Shown: positions 36,662 through 44,612 of the stretch, piece by piece | Position numbering within the stretch: the stretch's first letter is position 1 | Layout: every line of letters begins with the position of its first letter | Origin: Pseudanabaena sp. FACHB-1998 | Lineage (GTDB): Bacteria; Cyanobacteriota; Cyanobacteriia; Pseudanabaenales; Pseudanabaenaceae | NCBI RefSeq assembly: GCF_014696355.1 | Contig: NZ_JACJQA010000028.1 | Span: forward strand, 124,001 to 188,000 | Direction: 5' to 3' | Length of the DNA stretch: 64,000 nucleotides | The notes under the pieces: generated by a model | Databases searched by the model: none | What the model saw: the letters and a program-made list of their open reading frames with translations, nothing else | What the model was told of the DNA's origin: nothing | Made by a program: the position numbers and the translations under genes

Positions 36662-37168
36662 CTAGTCTAGACCATTAACGCCAGCACCAGCCTTGATGAT
36701 TGCGCTGATGAATTCAATGTTAGAAGAGTTATAAACGCGAACACCACCTTGTTGGAACTCAGCACCAGTTGCTGTGGGGTCAGCAGCAGCAGCAGCAGAG
36801 GTTAAGACAGTAGCAGCAGCAGCAGTGAAGCTAGCTCCAGGAAGAACTGTAACAACACCATTAGAACCCACTGACAAAGATTCAACAGCAACTGAGAACC
36901 CTTGCAAGGAGAATTGAGGTACTACGATCAAGTCTGCATCAGTGATGCTAGCTTTTGTCACAGGAGTACCAGGAGTCAAAACAGATGGATTTGTAGTCTT
37001 GTAGAATGCTCCAGCAGGAAGAATAATTTCACCACTAACGGTAGAAGTAAAACCAGCAGGGGTAATAAAGGTAGCAGAAGAAGAAAGACCACCAGCGAAT
37101 GCAGGTGCTGCACTAACAGCTCCTACTAGTAAAGCGCCACCGATTAGACCAAGAGAGGATAAACGCAT
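36662..37168 (-). CDS. small secreted protein, paralogue 2 (C-terminal IKAGAGVNGLD)
   Basis: A 168-residue exported protein. Signal peptide: LGLIGGALLVGAVSAAPAFA with a canonical AFA cleavage near residue 25. The mature region is rich in Ala, Thr, Ser and Val, lacks cysteine, and contains LPAGAFYKTTNPSVL, VVPQFSLQGFSV and an alanine-rich helix (FTAAAATVLTSAAAAADP). It ends SAIIKAGAGVNGLD, shared with the next gene downstream. GGAGATTT precedes ATG 37168. A 700-base AT-rich region lies upstream. It may be a structural surface protein; function unknown. Confidence 0.7.
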   Translation of the reverse strand: MRLSSLGLIGGALLVGAVSAAPAFAGGLSSSATFITPAGFTSTVSGEIILPAGAFYKTTNPSVLTPGTPVTKASITDADLIVVPQFSLQGFSVAVESLSVGSNGVVTVLPGASFTAAAATVLTSAAAAADPTATGAEFQQGGVRVYNSSNIEFISAIIKAGAGVNGLD

Positions 37169-37593
37169 TATTAAATCTCCAAAAGATTTGGTTGTGTTTT
37201 TGTGTAAGTAGATGCTAATCGTGAGGCTTCTACTATTAGCAGTAATCTCACGAAAAGTTATATGTGTTTTACAATACTATATCAAGGTAAATATACTGCA
37301 AGTTGCACATATTCAAATCATATATCAAGATGTCACATCCGTAAACAAAAAAGTGACTTTAATTATTTAATAAATATTAGATACTTAGGTTCATAAAAGT
37401 AACAATATGTTTAGTATTTAGCCTAGGATTAACATTAAAAAAATTTTAATTACAAGATGAAATCCAGAATTGATTAGATTATGAATATTGGGAACGGGTA
37501 GCTAGACATAAATTTAAAAACCTATGGCACAATCCCCGCTTACGCCACAGGTTAGTATCAAGAAAATACGCTTGTATGGCTTTGGTCAATTGT

Positions 37594-37671
37594 ATTAGGA
37601 AAAATCAAAGCCAGAATAGGAGTTGCGATGCGAAGCGACGCAACTCCTATTCTGGCTTTGGGTTCTAATAA
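37594..37671. repeat. dispersed palindromic element, copy B (22-base perfect stem)
   Basis: Inner stem CAAAGCCAGAATAGGAGTTG CG / CG and its exact mirror (37607-37661) around ATGCGAAGCGA. Outside it, ATTAGGA on the left and TCTAATAA on the right echo the TTAGGAC/GTCCTAA ends of copy C. Confidence 0.6.
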
Positions 37672-37741
37672 GAATGGCAACAGTTATATTTCTTGCGTCT
37701 TAATTTACTTGACTAAATTTATATATTTAACTAAACATTAA

Positions 37742-37794
37742 TACTTCCTACTGAGTCAATAAGCAATGCGCGGATTATTCGCTCCGTAGGAAGT
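37742..37794. repeat. 10-base perfect inverted repeat TACTTCCTAC / GTAGGAAGTA
   Basis: The arms enclose 33 bases containing GCAATGCGCGG. No coding sequence. Lies about 80 bases downstream of the methyltransferase-like gene and could be its terminator or a structured RNA. Confidence 0.45.
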
Positions 37795-37874
37795 AGCTTT
37801 AAGTAAAACTACTTATCTAATTGAGGGATAGTAATTTAATAAATAAACTATTTAAAAAATTGAATTAAGTATAC

Positions 37875-38564
37875 TCAAGAATTCACGATCGCTGTTTCTA
37901 AACTATCATCAGAATTTGGGAGTGTAGGAGATTTTAAGTAACCCATTTTTGGAAAAAACCGCCCTACTGACGAAGCATAGATTAAATAACTATCTCCGTG
38001 AATTTTAATTAGGGCTTGCTCTTCGTAAAGTGTTTGCAGATAAATGAGTAATGAGAACTGGCAGCATCCCATTAGCAACCAAGGGCAAGGACTCGTAAAT
38101 AGATAAGAAAATAAGGTTAGAAGCATCCCACTATAAATAGGATTACGGCTAAATTTGAATAGTCCGCTTTTGACAATAGCGGTGGGTTCTGGATCTACGC
38201 CCATTCTCCATGAGATTCCCATTTGGGCTTGAGCAGTAACGGTCATTGTCAAACCAATAGCTAGTAAAGTCCATCCAAATATCTTTACATTAGAGGGGAC
38301 TTCCCAAACACCTAATGCATTTTTCCCTAATAGAGCGTAACAAACTGCCCAGACACATAATCCTGTCATGTAGATAGCGATCGCTGCACCCACCAACTTT
38401 TGAATAGGATCGCGGTTTCGGCTGAAAGCCATAGCGAATGTACCTGTTCTTATCCAAAGGCGAATTAGAGGTAGAACGAAAGCTATCAAGAAAAATGCTA
38501 GGACACTTAGTGGTACTGATTGATTCATTAAGTTATCTAATAGAAAGATTGGCTTGGCAAACAT
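37875..38564 (-). CDS. isoprenylcysteine carboxyl methyltransferase-like membrane protein (ICMT/PEMT family)
   Basis: A 229-residue membrane protein with about five helices. The C-terminal SAM-binding signature is SRNPIYSGM at residues 139-147, followed by the EEQALIKIHGDSYLIY segment and VGRFFPKMG. This is the ICMT/PEMT (NnrU-like) membrane methyltransferase pattern. Substrates in bacteria are usually lipids or quinone-like molecules. An ATG at 38528 (MNQSVPLSVL) is an alternative start that gives 217 residues. It is followed on the minus strand by no gene; upstream lies an unrelated membrane gene 70 bases away. Confidence 0.82.
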   Translation of the reverse strand: MFAKPIFLLDNLMNQSVPLSVLAFFLIAFVLPLIRLWIRTGTFAMAFSRNRDPIQKLVGAAIAIYMTGLCVWAVCYALLGKNALGVWEVPSNVKIFGWTLLAIGLTMTVTAQAQMGISWRMGVDPEPTAIVKSGLFKFSRNPIYSGMLLTLFSYLFTSPCPWLLMGCCQFSLLIYLQTLYEEQALIKIHGDSYLIYASSVGRFFPKMGYLKSPTLPNSDDSLETAIVNS

Positions 38565-38633
38565 ATAAACAAAGTAATTACAAATTGTAGAGATTAAAGA
38601 TATTGCAGATAATCTAGACCAATAAAAACAAGA

Positions 38634-39284
38634 CTAAATAATATTTTGTAACTGCGCTGCCGTCATACAAAAACCAACAATTAAGCAGACTTCCACTCCC
38701 GAACATACTACAGGACCAGCTACACACTGTGGAATAGCCCCACCGACAAACATCACAATACTGCTAACGAGTAACCAAGGAGAACCTACTTGTTGCCAAA
38801 TCGCTAAGCCAATTATGCCTACTAAAATAGTTGTGATGATAGAAGGAATTGGCAACATCTTGTAAGCACTATTTGTATAACGCAAAGTACCTTCAAACCA
38901 TACTTCTTTTGGCTCAAATTTTCTGTAGTAAGTTACAATCTCGGCGGCGATTAAGCTAATCACTAAGAAGCAAACACTGAAAATAGACAATGGCTGAAAA
39001 GCCCATTCCATATGACTTTGGAGGCAAAAACTGAAGGCTGCAAGAATAGATAAAGGTGTTAATAAAACATGCCCCATAAAACGAGGATGACTTAATTTTA
39101 AAAGGGTTTTACCTTTGCCAATTAAGCTACCTACACTCACAATAAGGTTGTCATAGGCGATCGCAGTTATTACTAAAATCAGGATAACTAGACCTATTTG
39201 ATGAGATTGATAATAAAGATAATGTGCCCACGCTAATAAAAATAAATGACATACCGTATAAAACGGATATAGGAACATTGCCAT
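38634..39284 (-). CDS. polytopic membrane protein of unknown function
   Basis: A 216-residue protein with about seven predicted helices and short loops. Distinct phrases are AYDNLIVSVGSLIGKGK, LSHPRFMGHVLLTPLSI and EVWFEGTLRYTN. The GKGKTLLKLSHPRFMGHVL loop, with an HPR and a later histidine, might carry catalytic residues. I do not recognise a family. AAGGGGG precedes ATG 39284 at good distance, supporting the start. It is probably cotranscribed with the downstream methyltransferase-like gene. Confidence 0.65.
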   Translation of the reverse strand: MAMFLYPFYTVCHLFLLAWAHYLYYQSHQIGLVILILVITAIAYDNLIVSVGSLIGKGKTLLKLSHPRFMGHVLLTPLSILAAFSFCLQSHMEWAFQPLSIFSVCFLVISLIAAEIVTYYRKFEPKEVWFEGTLRYTNSAYKMLPIPSIITTILVGIIGLAIWQQVGSPWLLVSSIVMFVGGAIPQCVAGPVVCSGVEVCLIVGFCMTAAQLQNII

Positions 39285-39931
39285 CTTAGCCCCCTTAGTG
39301 CTAATAGTTAAGTCTTTACCTTCAATCTTTTATGAGACTGAAAATACACTACAAGAGCAAAGGTTTATCTTGGTGCATTTGTTCACAATACTCATACTAT
39401 CTAAACATTTAGACACAATTATCTAAACATATTGTAACGTTTGATATACAGAATATTTTCACTTATCGGATTAAAGAAATTTGTATGAGAAAGCAGTACT
39501 AAATTAATTCATGTTTTACTCTGACACGATAAGTTTGCAAGAACTTATCGTGCTTTAGGGAGATTTTTGCTTGATTAATATGAAGCTCTTGAGTTCTGAT
39601 CTATAGATCGAAAGATCTAAAGGAAATATCATGTTATGTATCGTATTACTCGTAAATTTATTGAATTAAGCTAGCTCTATAGGAAGTTATGAGCTAGTCC
39701 TCCGCGACGGTTCCCACCAAAAGAAATATTTCTACAACTTCTTGCGTTGGATATTGATGATGAAATTTATTACTGCATCTACATTGAACTTATGAATACC
39801 ATAAACCCTTGAAAATTGCTATATATTACATAACATTTCTTGAAAATGTAGAGTTTTCTTGATTTCTGCTAAAGTATCAGAGAAAACACTTAATTAAGTG
39901 ACAATTCCCCAGTAAATCAACGTTTTAATCT
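39285..39931. other. divergent intergenic region of the Rieske / membrane-protein pair
   Basis: 647 AT-rich bases without a credible ORF. It contains the palindrome at 39400-39413 with a half-site at 39422-39430 and a stem CACGATAAGTT / AACTTATCGTG at about 39527-39552. The second part, before the Rieske gene, has no hairpin that I could identify. Confidence 0.6.
39400..39430. promoter_or_regulatory. putative operator: TCTAAACATTTAGA palindrome plus half-site
   Basis: A perfect 14-base palindrome at 39400-39413 followed 22 bases on by the same left half TCTAAACAT at 39422-39430. The placement, 116 bases upstream of the membrane-protein ATG in a divergent region, fits a repressor or activator site. 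No regulator gene is adjacent. Confidence 0.4.
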
Positions 39932-40975
39932 ATGGAAAGTCTTAAAGATAAAGTTCTGATACCACAAGAAGAGTTGAGTAAGCCAAATGACTTAACAGTA
40001 CTCAAAAACTTTTGGTATGGAATTGAACATAGTAGTAATGTTTCTATTAAGCCTAAAACCATTTCTTTTATGGGACATGATTTAGTTCTTTATCGAGGAA
40101 GTGAAGGACAAATAATTGCATTAGATGGTCGCTGTGTTCATAGAGGTACGGAATTAGCCGCAGGATGGGTAGAAGGTAATTGTATTCATTGCCCTTATCA
40201 TGGTTGGCGATACGAAGCTAATGGTACTTGCAGTCATATTCCTGCTAATCAATTAGGTGCAAGCATACCCATACGGGCAAAATTGCGATCCTATAAAGTG
40301 CAGGAAAAATATGATTTAGTTTGGCTTTTTTGGGGTGATTTACCCGTAGAAGATTGTCCAGAGATTCCCCCCTTAAATGAATTCCAACAAAAAGGCTGGC
40401 GATCGGTACAGGGTGAGTTTACTTGGGATGGTCATTACACAAGAGTAATCGCGAATACAATTGATATGGCTCATGCTCCTTTTGTCCATGCTTCAGCCTT
40501 TGGGCGTAAAGAAGCCCCAGCCGTTCCATCTTATAAATTAGAAGCTGGAGAATGGAGTGGGAGCGGATTCATTAATTTTGATACTAAGCCTGCCTATTCT
40601 CTAAAACTTATTCTTGGTACCGATCATCCGTCTGGGGTTTTTCGAGCCACTTTTTACATGCCAAATATTACGAGAGTAGATTTGCAATTTGGAAAGTTTC
40701 AATTTGTTTTATTTCTCTTGCACATACCCGTGAATGCAACTAAAACCATTACAAAGTGGTTACATATTCGCAATTTTGTGACTACACCTTTAGCGGATTA
40801 TTTTATGCGTCGAGATGTAGTTAAAACATTTGTTCAAGACAATGAAGCGGTTAAAATTCAGGCGGGGGCTGCTCCTTACGATCTGACGACTGATATTCAT
40901 GCTCCTTCGGATGCGCTGGAGTTGGCTTATCGTAAGTTTTTTAATCGAGCCGCAGAAATGGGATGGATTAGTTAG
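39932..40975 (+). CDS. Rieske [2Fe-2S] mononuclear iron oxygenase
   Basis: A 347-residue oxygenase alpha-subunit-like protein. The Rieske cluster ligands are C68-x-H70 and C87-xx-H90 (within RCVHRGTELAAGW and NCIHCPYHGW). The mononuclear iron site is NTIDMAHAPFVH (N175, D178, H181, H186). The domain order matches the pheophorbide a oxygenase / vanillate demethylase branch. No membrane anchor is evident. The electron-supplying reductase is not encoded nearby. The substrate is unknown; divergence from a membrane methyltransferase-like gene suggests a hydrophobic molecule such as a pigment or isoprenoid. This is inference. Confidence 0.85.
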   Translation: MESLKDKVLIPQEELSKPNDLTVLKNFWYGIEHSSNVSIKPKTISFMGHDLVLYRGSEGQIIALDGRCVHRGTELAAGWVEGNCIHCPYHGWRYEANGTCSHIPANQLGASIPIRAKLRSYKVQEKYDLVWLFWGDLPVEDCPEIPPLNEFQQKGWRSVQGEFTWDGHYTRVIANTIDMAHAPFVHASAFGRKEAPAVPSYKLEAGEWSGSGFINFDTKPAYSLKLILGTDHPSGVFRATFYMPNITRVDLQFGKFQFVLFLLHIPVNATKTITKWLHIRNFVTTPLADYFMRRDVVKTFVQDNEAVKIQAGAAPYDLTTDIHAPSDALELAYRKFFNRAAEMGWIS

Positions 40976-40991
40976 ACAATTCTCGTTAGAT

Positions 40992-41029
40992 AAAAAGTGT
41001 CAGCCGTTAAGCGGCTGACACTTTTTTTT
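40992..41029. terminator. bidirectional terminator
   Basis: AAAAAGTGTCAGCCG TTAA GCGGCTGACACTTTTTTT between the Rieske gene and the convergent SpoIID-like gene. Confidence 0.85.
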
Positions 41030-41037
41030 GTTGGAGT

Positions 41038-42639
41038 CTACTTGTAATTCTCAGGAAGCAACTTTTGTAATTGAGTATTAGTGTAATAAAAACTGAGAAT
41101 GCGATCGTAAGACCAACCCATACGAGCCAAGTTATAGGAACCAGTTTGGCTCATCCCCACTCCATGACCTAAACCTCCACCAATAAAGTTATAGCCTGTT
41201 AAAACCTGATTTTGATAAATGGGTTCTAAGCGAAAGAAAGTACTGTCGGGAGGATCAAAGGCATCAATGATTTCATCTTTTTTAACAAGAATTTTTCCTG
41301 TATCCGTAATCGCTTCCATTTCTAGAACTCTACCTGAAGTGGCTCTTTTAGTTACTCGCAACTGTTTAATGGAATTAAAGTTAGTGATATTGTCTCCTGA
41401 GAAGCGTAAAAACTTTTTGAGAGAGATTTGCAATTCATCTAAGGAGCCACTTTTGCTCCAGCGTAAAGTACGCCAGCCCACCTCATTAAATCCTTCTTGA
41501 CGGTCTAGAAATGCCTTTAAGTTCTTATCAGCAGAGATATTTGCCGATCGCTGATTTTCAGGACGTTTAGCAAGATCTAGAACTGACACTAGATAAGGGC
41601 GAGGGGTTCCATCCCATAGATCGTTATAGTTGGCGGTAATTCCGCCTGTCGTTGAGGAATAGAGTGCATCGATTACCCGATTGTTGTAGGTTAAAACTAA
41701 CCCTCTGGTATCGGCAATAGCGCGATCGGCAACTTCGGTTGTATTTTCTAAGCCTCGATAGACTTGGCATTGTGTATCCGCGCACAGTTCATAATTATCG
41801 GCTTTAAAGCGATGCAAACTCGCTAAGACATAGGTTCTTGCTAATATCGCTTGGGCTTGAACTGCGGCATAGGGAGCGTTGTAGCCAATTTCATGGGGAA
41901 CAACTCCGCGCACGTAGGTTTCTAAGGGAACCTTATTTACTAGCGTAAAACTTTGATGGGCATTGGGTTGAAGATTAAGCGTTCCTGCATAAGGACGATT
42001 ACTAATTTCTGCCTTATTCTCACGCTGATAACTAACTTCCACAATTCCTGAACTACTGCTCACATCTAGCCGATCGCGATTGTATTTAAAGTCTCCCACT
42101 GTCCATGAGGCGATCGCTTTTTGAGGCAAAATACGGCGATCGAGTTGTACCGTCAGATTACCTTGCGATCGCAGGGTATAAAACATCAAATAGCGCAACA
42201 GCATCGAGTCATAGACATCACGCTTTGCCCAGACTTGCCAACGCCTCGGCTGAGCGATTTCCGTTTGAACGCCTTTCTCATTCCAATGGAACGCACTCGC
42301 GTCAGCATTCTCAAAACTTCGATGATTGCTCAGAACCAACTTCTCTTCGAGAATTGGCTCCGCTAATGGCTGTGGTGTTATGTCGATTACTAGGCGATCG
42401 CTGGTTAATGTTTGCGTACTTTTACCGTCGGCTGAGGGAAAGGTGAGAGTTAACTTGCCGCCAGATGGAGCTTTGAGGGTGAGCCGATCCTGTGGTCTTT
42501 CGCCAAAACGTTGGACTATACCAATTTTTAGAACGGGATTAGAATCCACTTGAGCTTGGACAATTTCGCCTGCCGTCAGCGTAAACGAACAAACAGTCAC
42601 AATTACAGTTTGGCGAAATATACCGAGAGTTTTTAGCAT
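41038..42639 (-). CDS. SpoIID/LytB-domain exported protein
   Basis: A 533-residue protein with a signal peptide (VIVTVCSFTLTAGEIVQA). The SpoIID core domain is in the C-terminal half: VPLETYVRGVVPHEIGYN, AVQAQAILARTYVLAS, CADTQCQVYRG and the ending GGGLGHGVGMSQTGSYNLARMG, SYDRILSFYYTNTQL. In Bacillus SpoIID is a lytic transglycosylase removing stem-less glycan. The catalytic acid candidate is the glutamate in VPHEIG. The N-terminal 200 residues are cyanobacterial and unassigned. It is convergent with the Rieske gene. Confidence 0.9.
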   Translation of the reverse strand: MLKTLGIFRQTVIVTVCSFTLTAGEIVQAQVDSNPVLKIGIVQRFGERPQDRLTLKAPSGGKLTLTFPSADGKSTQTLTSDRLVIDITPQPLAEPILEEKLVLSNHRSFENADASAFHWNEKGVQTEIAQPRRWQVWAKRDVYDSMLLRYLMFYTLRSQGNLTVQLDRRILPQKAIASWTVGDFKYNRDRLDVSSSSGIVEVSYQRENKAEISNRPYAGTLNLQPNAHQSFTLVNKVPLETYVRGVVPHEIGYNAPYAAVQAQAILARTYVLASLHRFKADNYELCADTQCQVYRGLENTTEVADRAIADTRGLVLTYNNRVIDALYSSTTGGITANYNDLWDGTPRPYLVSVLDLAKRPENQRSANISADKNLKAFLDRQEGFNEVGWRTLRWSKSGSLDELQISLKKFLRFSGDNITNFNSIKQLRVTKRATSGRVLEMEAITDTGKILVKKDEIIDAFDPPDSTFFRLEPIYQNQVLTGYNFIGGGLGHGVGMSQTGSYNLARMGWSYDRILSFYYTNTQLQKLLPENYK

Positions 42640-42677
42640 GTCAAGCTCAAAATGTCAGAAACCTTAGACATTTTATA

Positions 42678-42714
42678 CCAAAACATAAAATGGCTACGCC
42701 ATTTTATGTTTTGG
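42678..42714. terminator. hairpin CCAAAACATAAAATGGC / GCCATTTTATGTTTTGG
   Basis: Perfect 17-base stem with TAC loop, in the gap upstream of the SpoIID-like gene. The outer arm repeats that at 19764. Confidence 0.6.
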
Positions 42715-42723
42715 TCACTTGCA

Positions 42724-42785
42724 TTAGGACAAACCAAAACCCAAGAAGCGAGTGGCGGCGTTTCTTGGGTTTTGGTTTGTCCTAA
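42724..42785. repeat. dispersed palindromic element, copy C
   Basis: Outer arms TTAGGACAAACCAAAACCCA and the mirrored end are perfect over about 23 bases. The middle holds only the left half of the core (GCGAGTGGCGGCG), so the inner stem is lost. It lies between two minus-strand genes. Confidence 0.65.
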
Positions 42786-42813
42786 CAAGACGGGCTAAAG
42801 CTATAGTTCAGCT

Positions 42814-44409
42814 TTAGCGAAAGTGGGGAGGGCGTTTGTATTTACGCAATACATCCACCTGTTGACGTTTAGGCGGAAACCACGATCGCCAGACCCAAAC
42901 TAAAATATTTTCGAGAGTCTCGGCTAGTTCGATCGCCGCTTTACTGACCTTTTGCAAAGGGGATAACTGGCGAGATGGACGGCTAGATCGTTTTGGGGAA
43001 GATGGTTTTGAAGATGGCTTCGTAGCGACTTTGCGAGTTTGAGAGGAACGCCGATCTCGATTGGGTGGGTTTTGGCCGGAGTCTGAAGTCGATCGCTGCA
43101 ATCTATTTGCACCAGTTCTTGGTGGAGGCGATTGGCGATAGCTTTGCTGTGCCAGATGGGTTTCGAGTTCGGTATGAGTAGGAATGTTGTAGAAATCAGC
43201 ATCGGTTTCGTAAATTTCGACGCGGCGTTTGGGGAAATTGGGTAAATCTATTTGGGCTTTAGGAAGATCGAGTATAGGCTGTTCGCTTAATAGTTCCGCA
43301 ACTGGCTCTAATTGGGGAACTTCTTCTACTAAGCCCTGCAATGTCCAATTGCGTTCCGCCTTCGCGCCACCCAGTCGCAAGCAATTTCCTGCATGATCGA
43401 GAACTAACGCTTTACGTCCACCCTTGGGGCGTAAACCCCGACCGAGCATTTGCAAATGGAGCGCTACGGATTTCGTAGGGCGACAGAGTTGAATAACTTC
43501 GATTTCGGGAACGTCAAAGCCTTCAGTAAACAAATTGACATTGCAAAGGACTCTGGTTTCACCACCACGAAAGCGTTCGAGGATGGCTTGCCGTTCTTTG
43601 GGGACAGTTTCGCCATCAATATGTTCAGCAGCAATACCTGCGCTTCGGTAACGTTCGGCGATCGCTTTGGAATGGTCGAGATTAATCGCAAATACGACAC
43701 AACGTTTTTGATGGGCATGGCGCAAATATGCATCGACGGCACAACCAGCCACATACCGGCGATCAATACGTTCTGCTAAGTCAGCCGAATTAAAATCGCC
43801 CCCTGCAATCCGAATCCCTTCTTCTGTGGGTAAAAAGCTTTCAGGGGCAAGTACGTCATAATCTGCGAGAAATCCACGCCAAATCAATTCTGATACAGAA
43901 GGACCCACGACTAATGCTTCGTAAAGGCGATCAAATCCTCTACCATCTAGTCGCGAAGGTGTAGCCGTCACGCCCAAAATTAAGGCTTCAGGAAAATAGC
44001 TCAAAATCTTTAAATAGCTTGGTGCTAAAGAAAGGTGGGCTTCGTCAACAATTACAAAGGTGATCGCACCTAAGTCTATTTCTTGTTTTTCGAGGCGTTT
44101 CACTAAGGTTTGCACGGAGGCACATTGCACGGGATGCTCGAGGTGCATGGGTTGATCGGCTTTGATGATGCCAACAGGCGATCGCAATGTTTTCTCTAGA
44201 GTATTTTTTGCTTGCCAGAGCAGTTCTTCGCGATGAACTAATAGGAGAACACGCTGATGGCGATCGTAAAAATGTTTGGCAAGTTCGCTGAAGGTTCGGG
44301 TTTTGCCTGAGCCTGTGGGCATTGCTAGCAAGATCGCTCGCTTGCCGAGCCGCCAAGTCGCATAAATATCGTCGATGACCCGTTTTTGATAGTCTCGTAA
44401 CTCAGACAT
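42814..44409 (-). CDS. DEAD/DEAH-box superfamily 2 helicase
   Basis: A helicase of the restriction-enzyme III subunit (ERCC3-like) type, 531 residues. Motifs: I LLAMPTGSGKT, II VIVDEAH, III LGVTATPSR, IV-V region VLCNVNLFTEGFDVPEIEVIQ, and VI QMLGRGLRPKGGRKA. The last 150 residues are a basic Ser/Arg/Lys/Pro-rich, probably disordered tail that is unusual and may bind nucleic acid. I take ATG 44409 (MSELRDYQKRV) as start; the frame opens at 44421 with TTG. Its substrate and partners are unknown. Confidence 0.88.
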   Translation of the reverse strand: MSELRDYQKRVIDDIYATWRLGKRAILLAMPTGSGKTRTFSELAKHFYDRHQRVLLLVHREELLWQAKNTLEKTLRSPVGIIKADQPMHLEHPVQCASVQTLVKRLEKQEIDLGAITFVIVDEAHLSLAPSYLKILSYFPEALILGVTATPSRLDGRGFDRLYEALVVGPSVSELIWRGFLADYDVLAPESFLPTEEGIRIAGGDFNSADLAERIDRRYVAGCAVDAYLRHAHQKRCVVFAINLDHSKAIAERYRSAGIAAEHIDGETVPKERQAILERFRGGETRVLCNVNLFTEGFDVPEIEVIQLCRPTKSVALHLQMLGRGLRPKGGRKALVLDHAGNCLRLGGAKAERNWTLQGLVEEVPQLEPVAELLSEQPILDLPKAQIDLPNFPKRRVEIYETDADFYNIPTHTELETHLAQQSYRQSPPPRTGANRLQRSTSDSGQNPPNRDRRSSQTRKVATKPSSKPSSPKRSSRPSRQLSPLQKVSKAAIELAETLENILVWVWRSWFPPKRQQVDVLRKYKRPPHFR

Positions 44410-44558
44410 CGCACGCCTCAAAAAAATTCCTAGTATTATGCCAGAAGTTTCCTAAAACGCATCAAGGATTTTAGTCGGTCTAGTAACAGTCTTGTAGATA
44501 AAAGCTGATGAAGCTCAAATTATGTAAAATAGGAGCTACGCATTTGTGCATTTTTAAT

Positions 44559-44612
44559 CTTTTTATGGTTTTTGATGTTCAACATGAAGAAGTTTTACAA
44601 TGGATAAATTAA
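44559..44612 (+). pseudogene. xisH: remnant of the xisH 3' end
   Basis: Immediately before and overlapping xisI there is an open frame whose last 17 residues read LFMVFDVQHEEVLQWIN followed by a stop. This matches, from memory, the C terminus of XisH proteins (a VFD..xEE.V.WI. ending), and the overlap of its stop with the ATG of xisI is the arrangement of intact xisH-xisI pairs. The remaining roughly 120 residues of XisH are absent; upstream codons to about 44508 are open but unrelated. Confidence 0.6.

Larger units (their letters stand above)
37169..37874. other. 706-base intergenic region with several inverted repeats
   Basis: No gene visible. It holds an imperfect stem AACCTATGGC / GCCACAGGTT (about 37519-37553), the long palindrome at 37594-37671 and a third stem at 37742-37794. 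The part next to 37168 should contain the promoter of secreted paralogue 2. Confidence 0.6.

Noticed and set aside
39601-39660. short ORF after AGGAAATATC at about 39626
   Set aside because: Only 12 codons, low complexity and no terminator or promoter pair.
42105-42446. ORFs antisense to the SpoIID-like gene
   Set aside because: Several overlapping frames of similar length, none with protein-like motifs.
44045-44356. minus-strand ORF inside the helicase gene
   Set aside because: Same-strand alternative frame; Ser/Arg-rich artefact of GC skew at HIP1-like sites.
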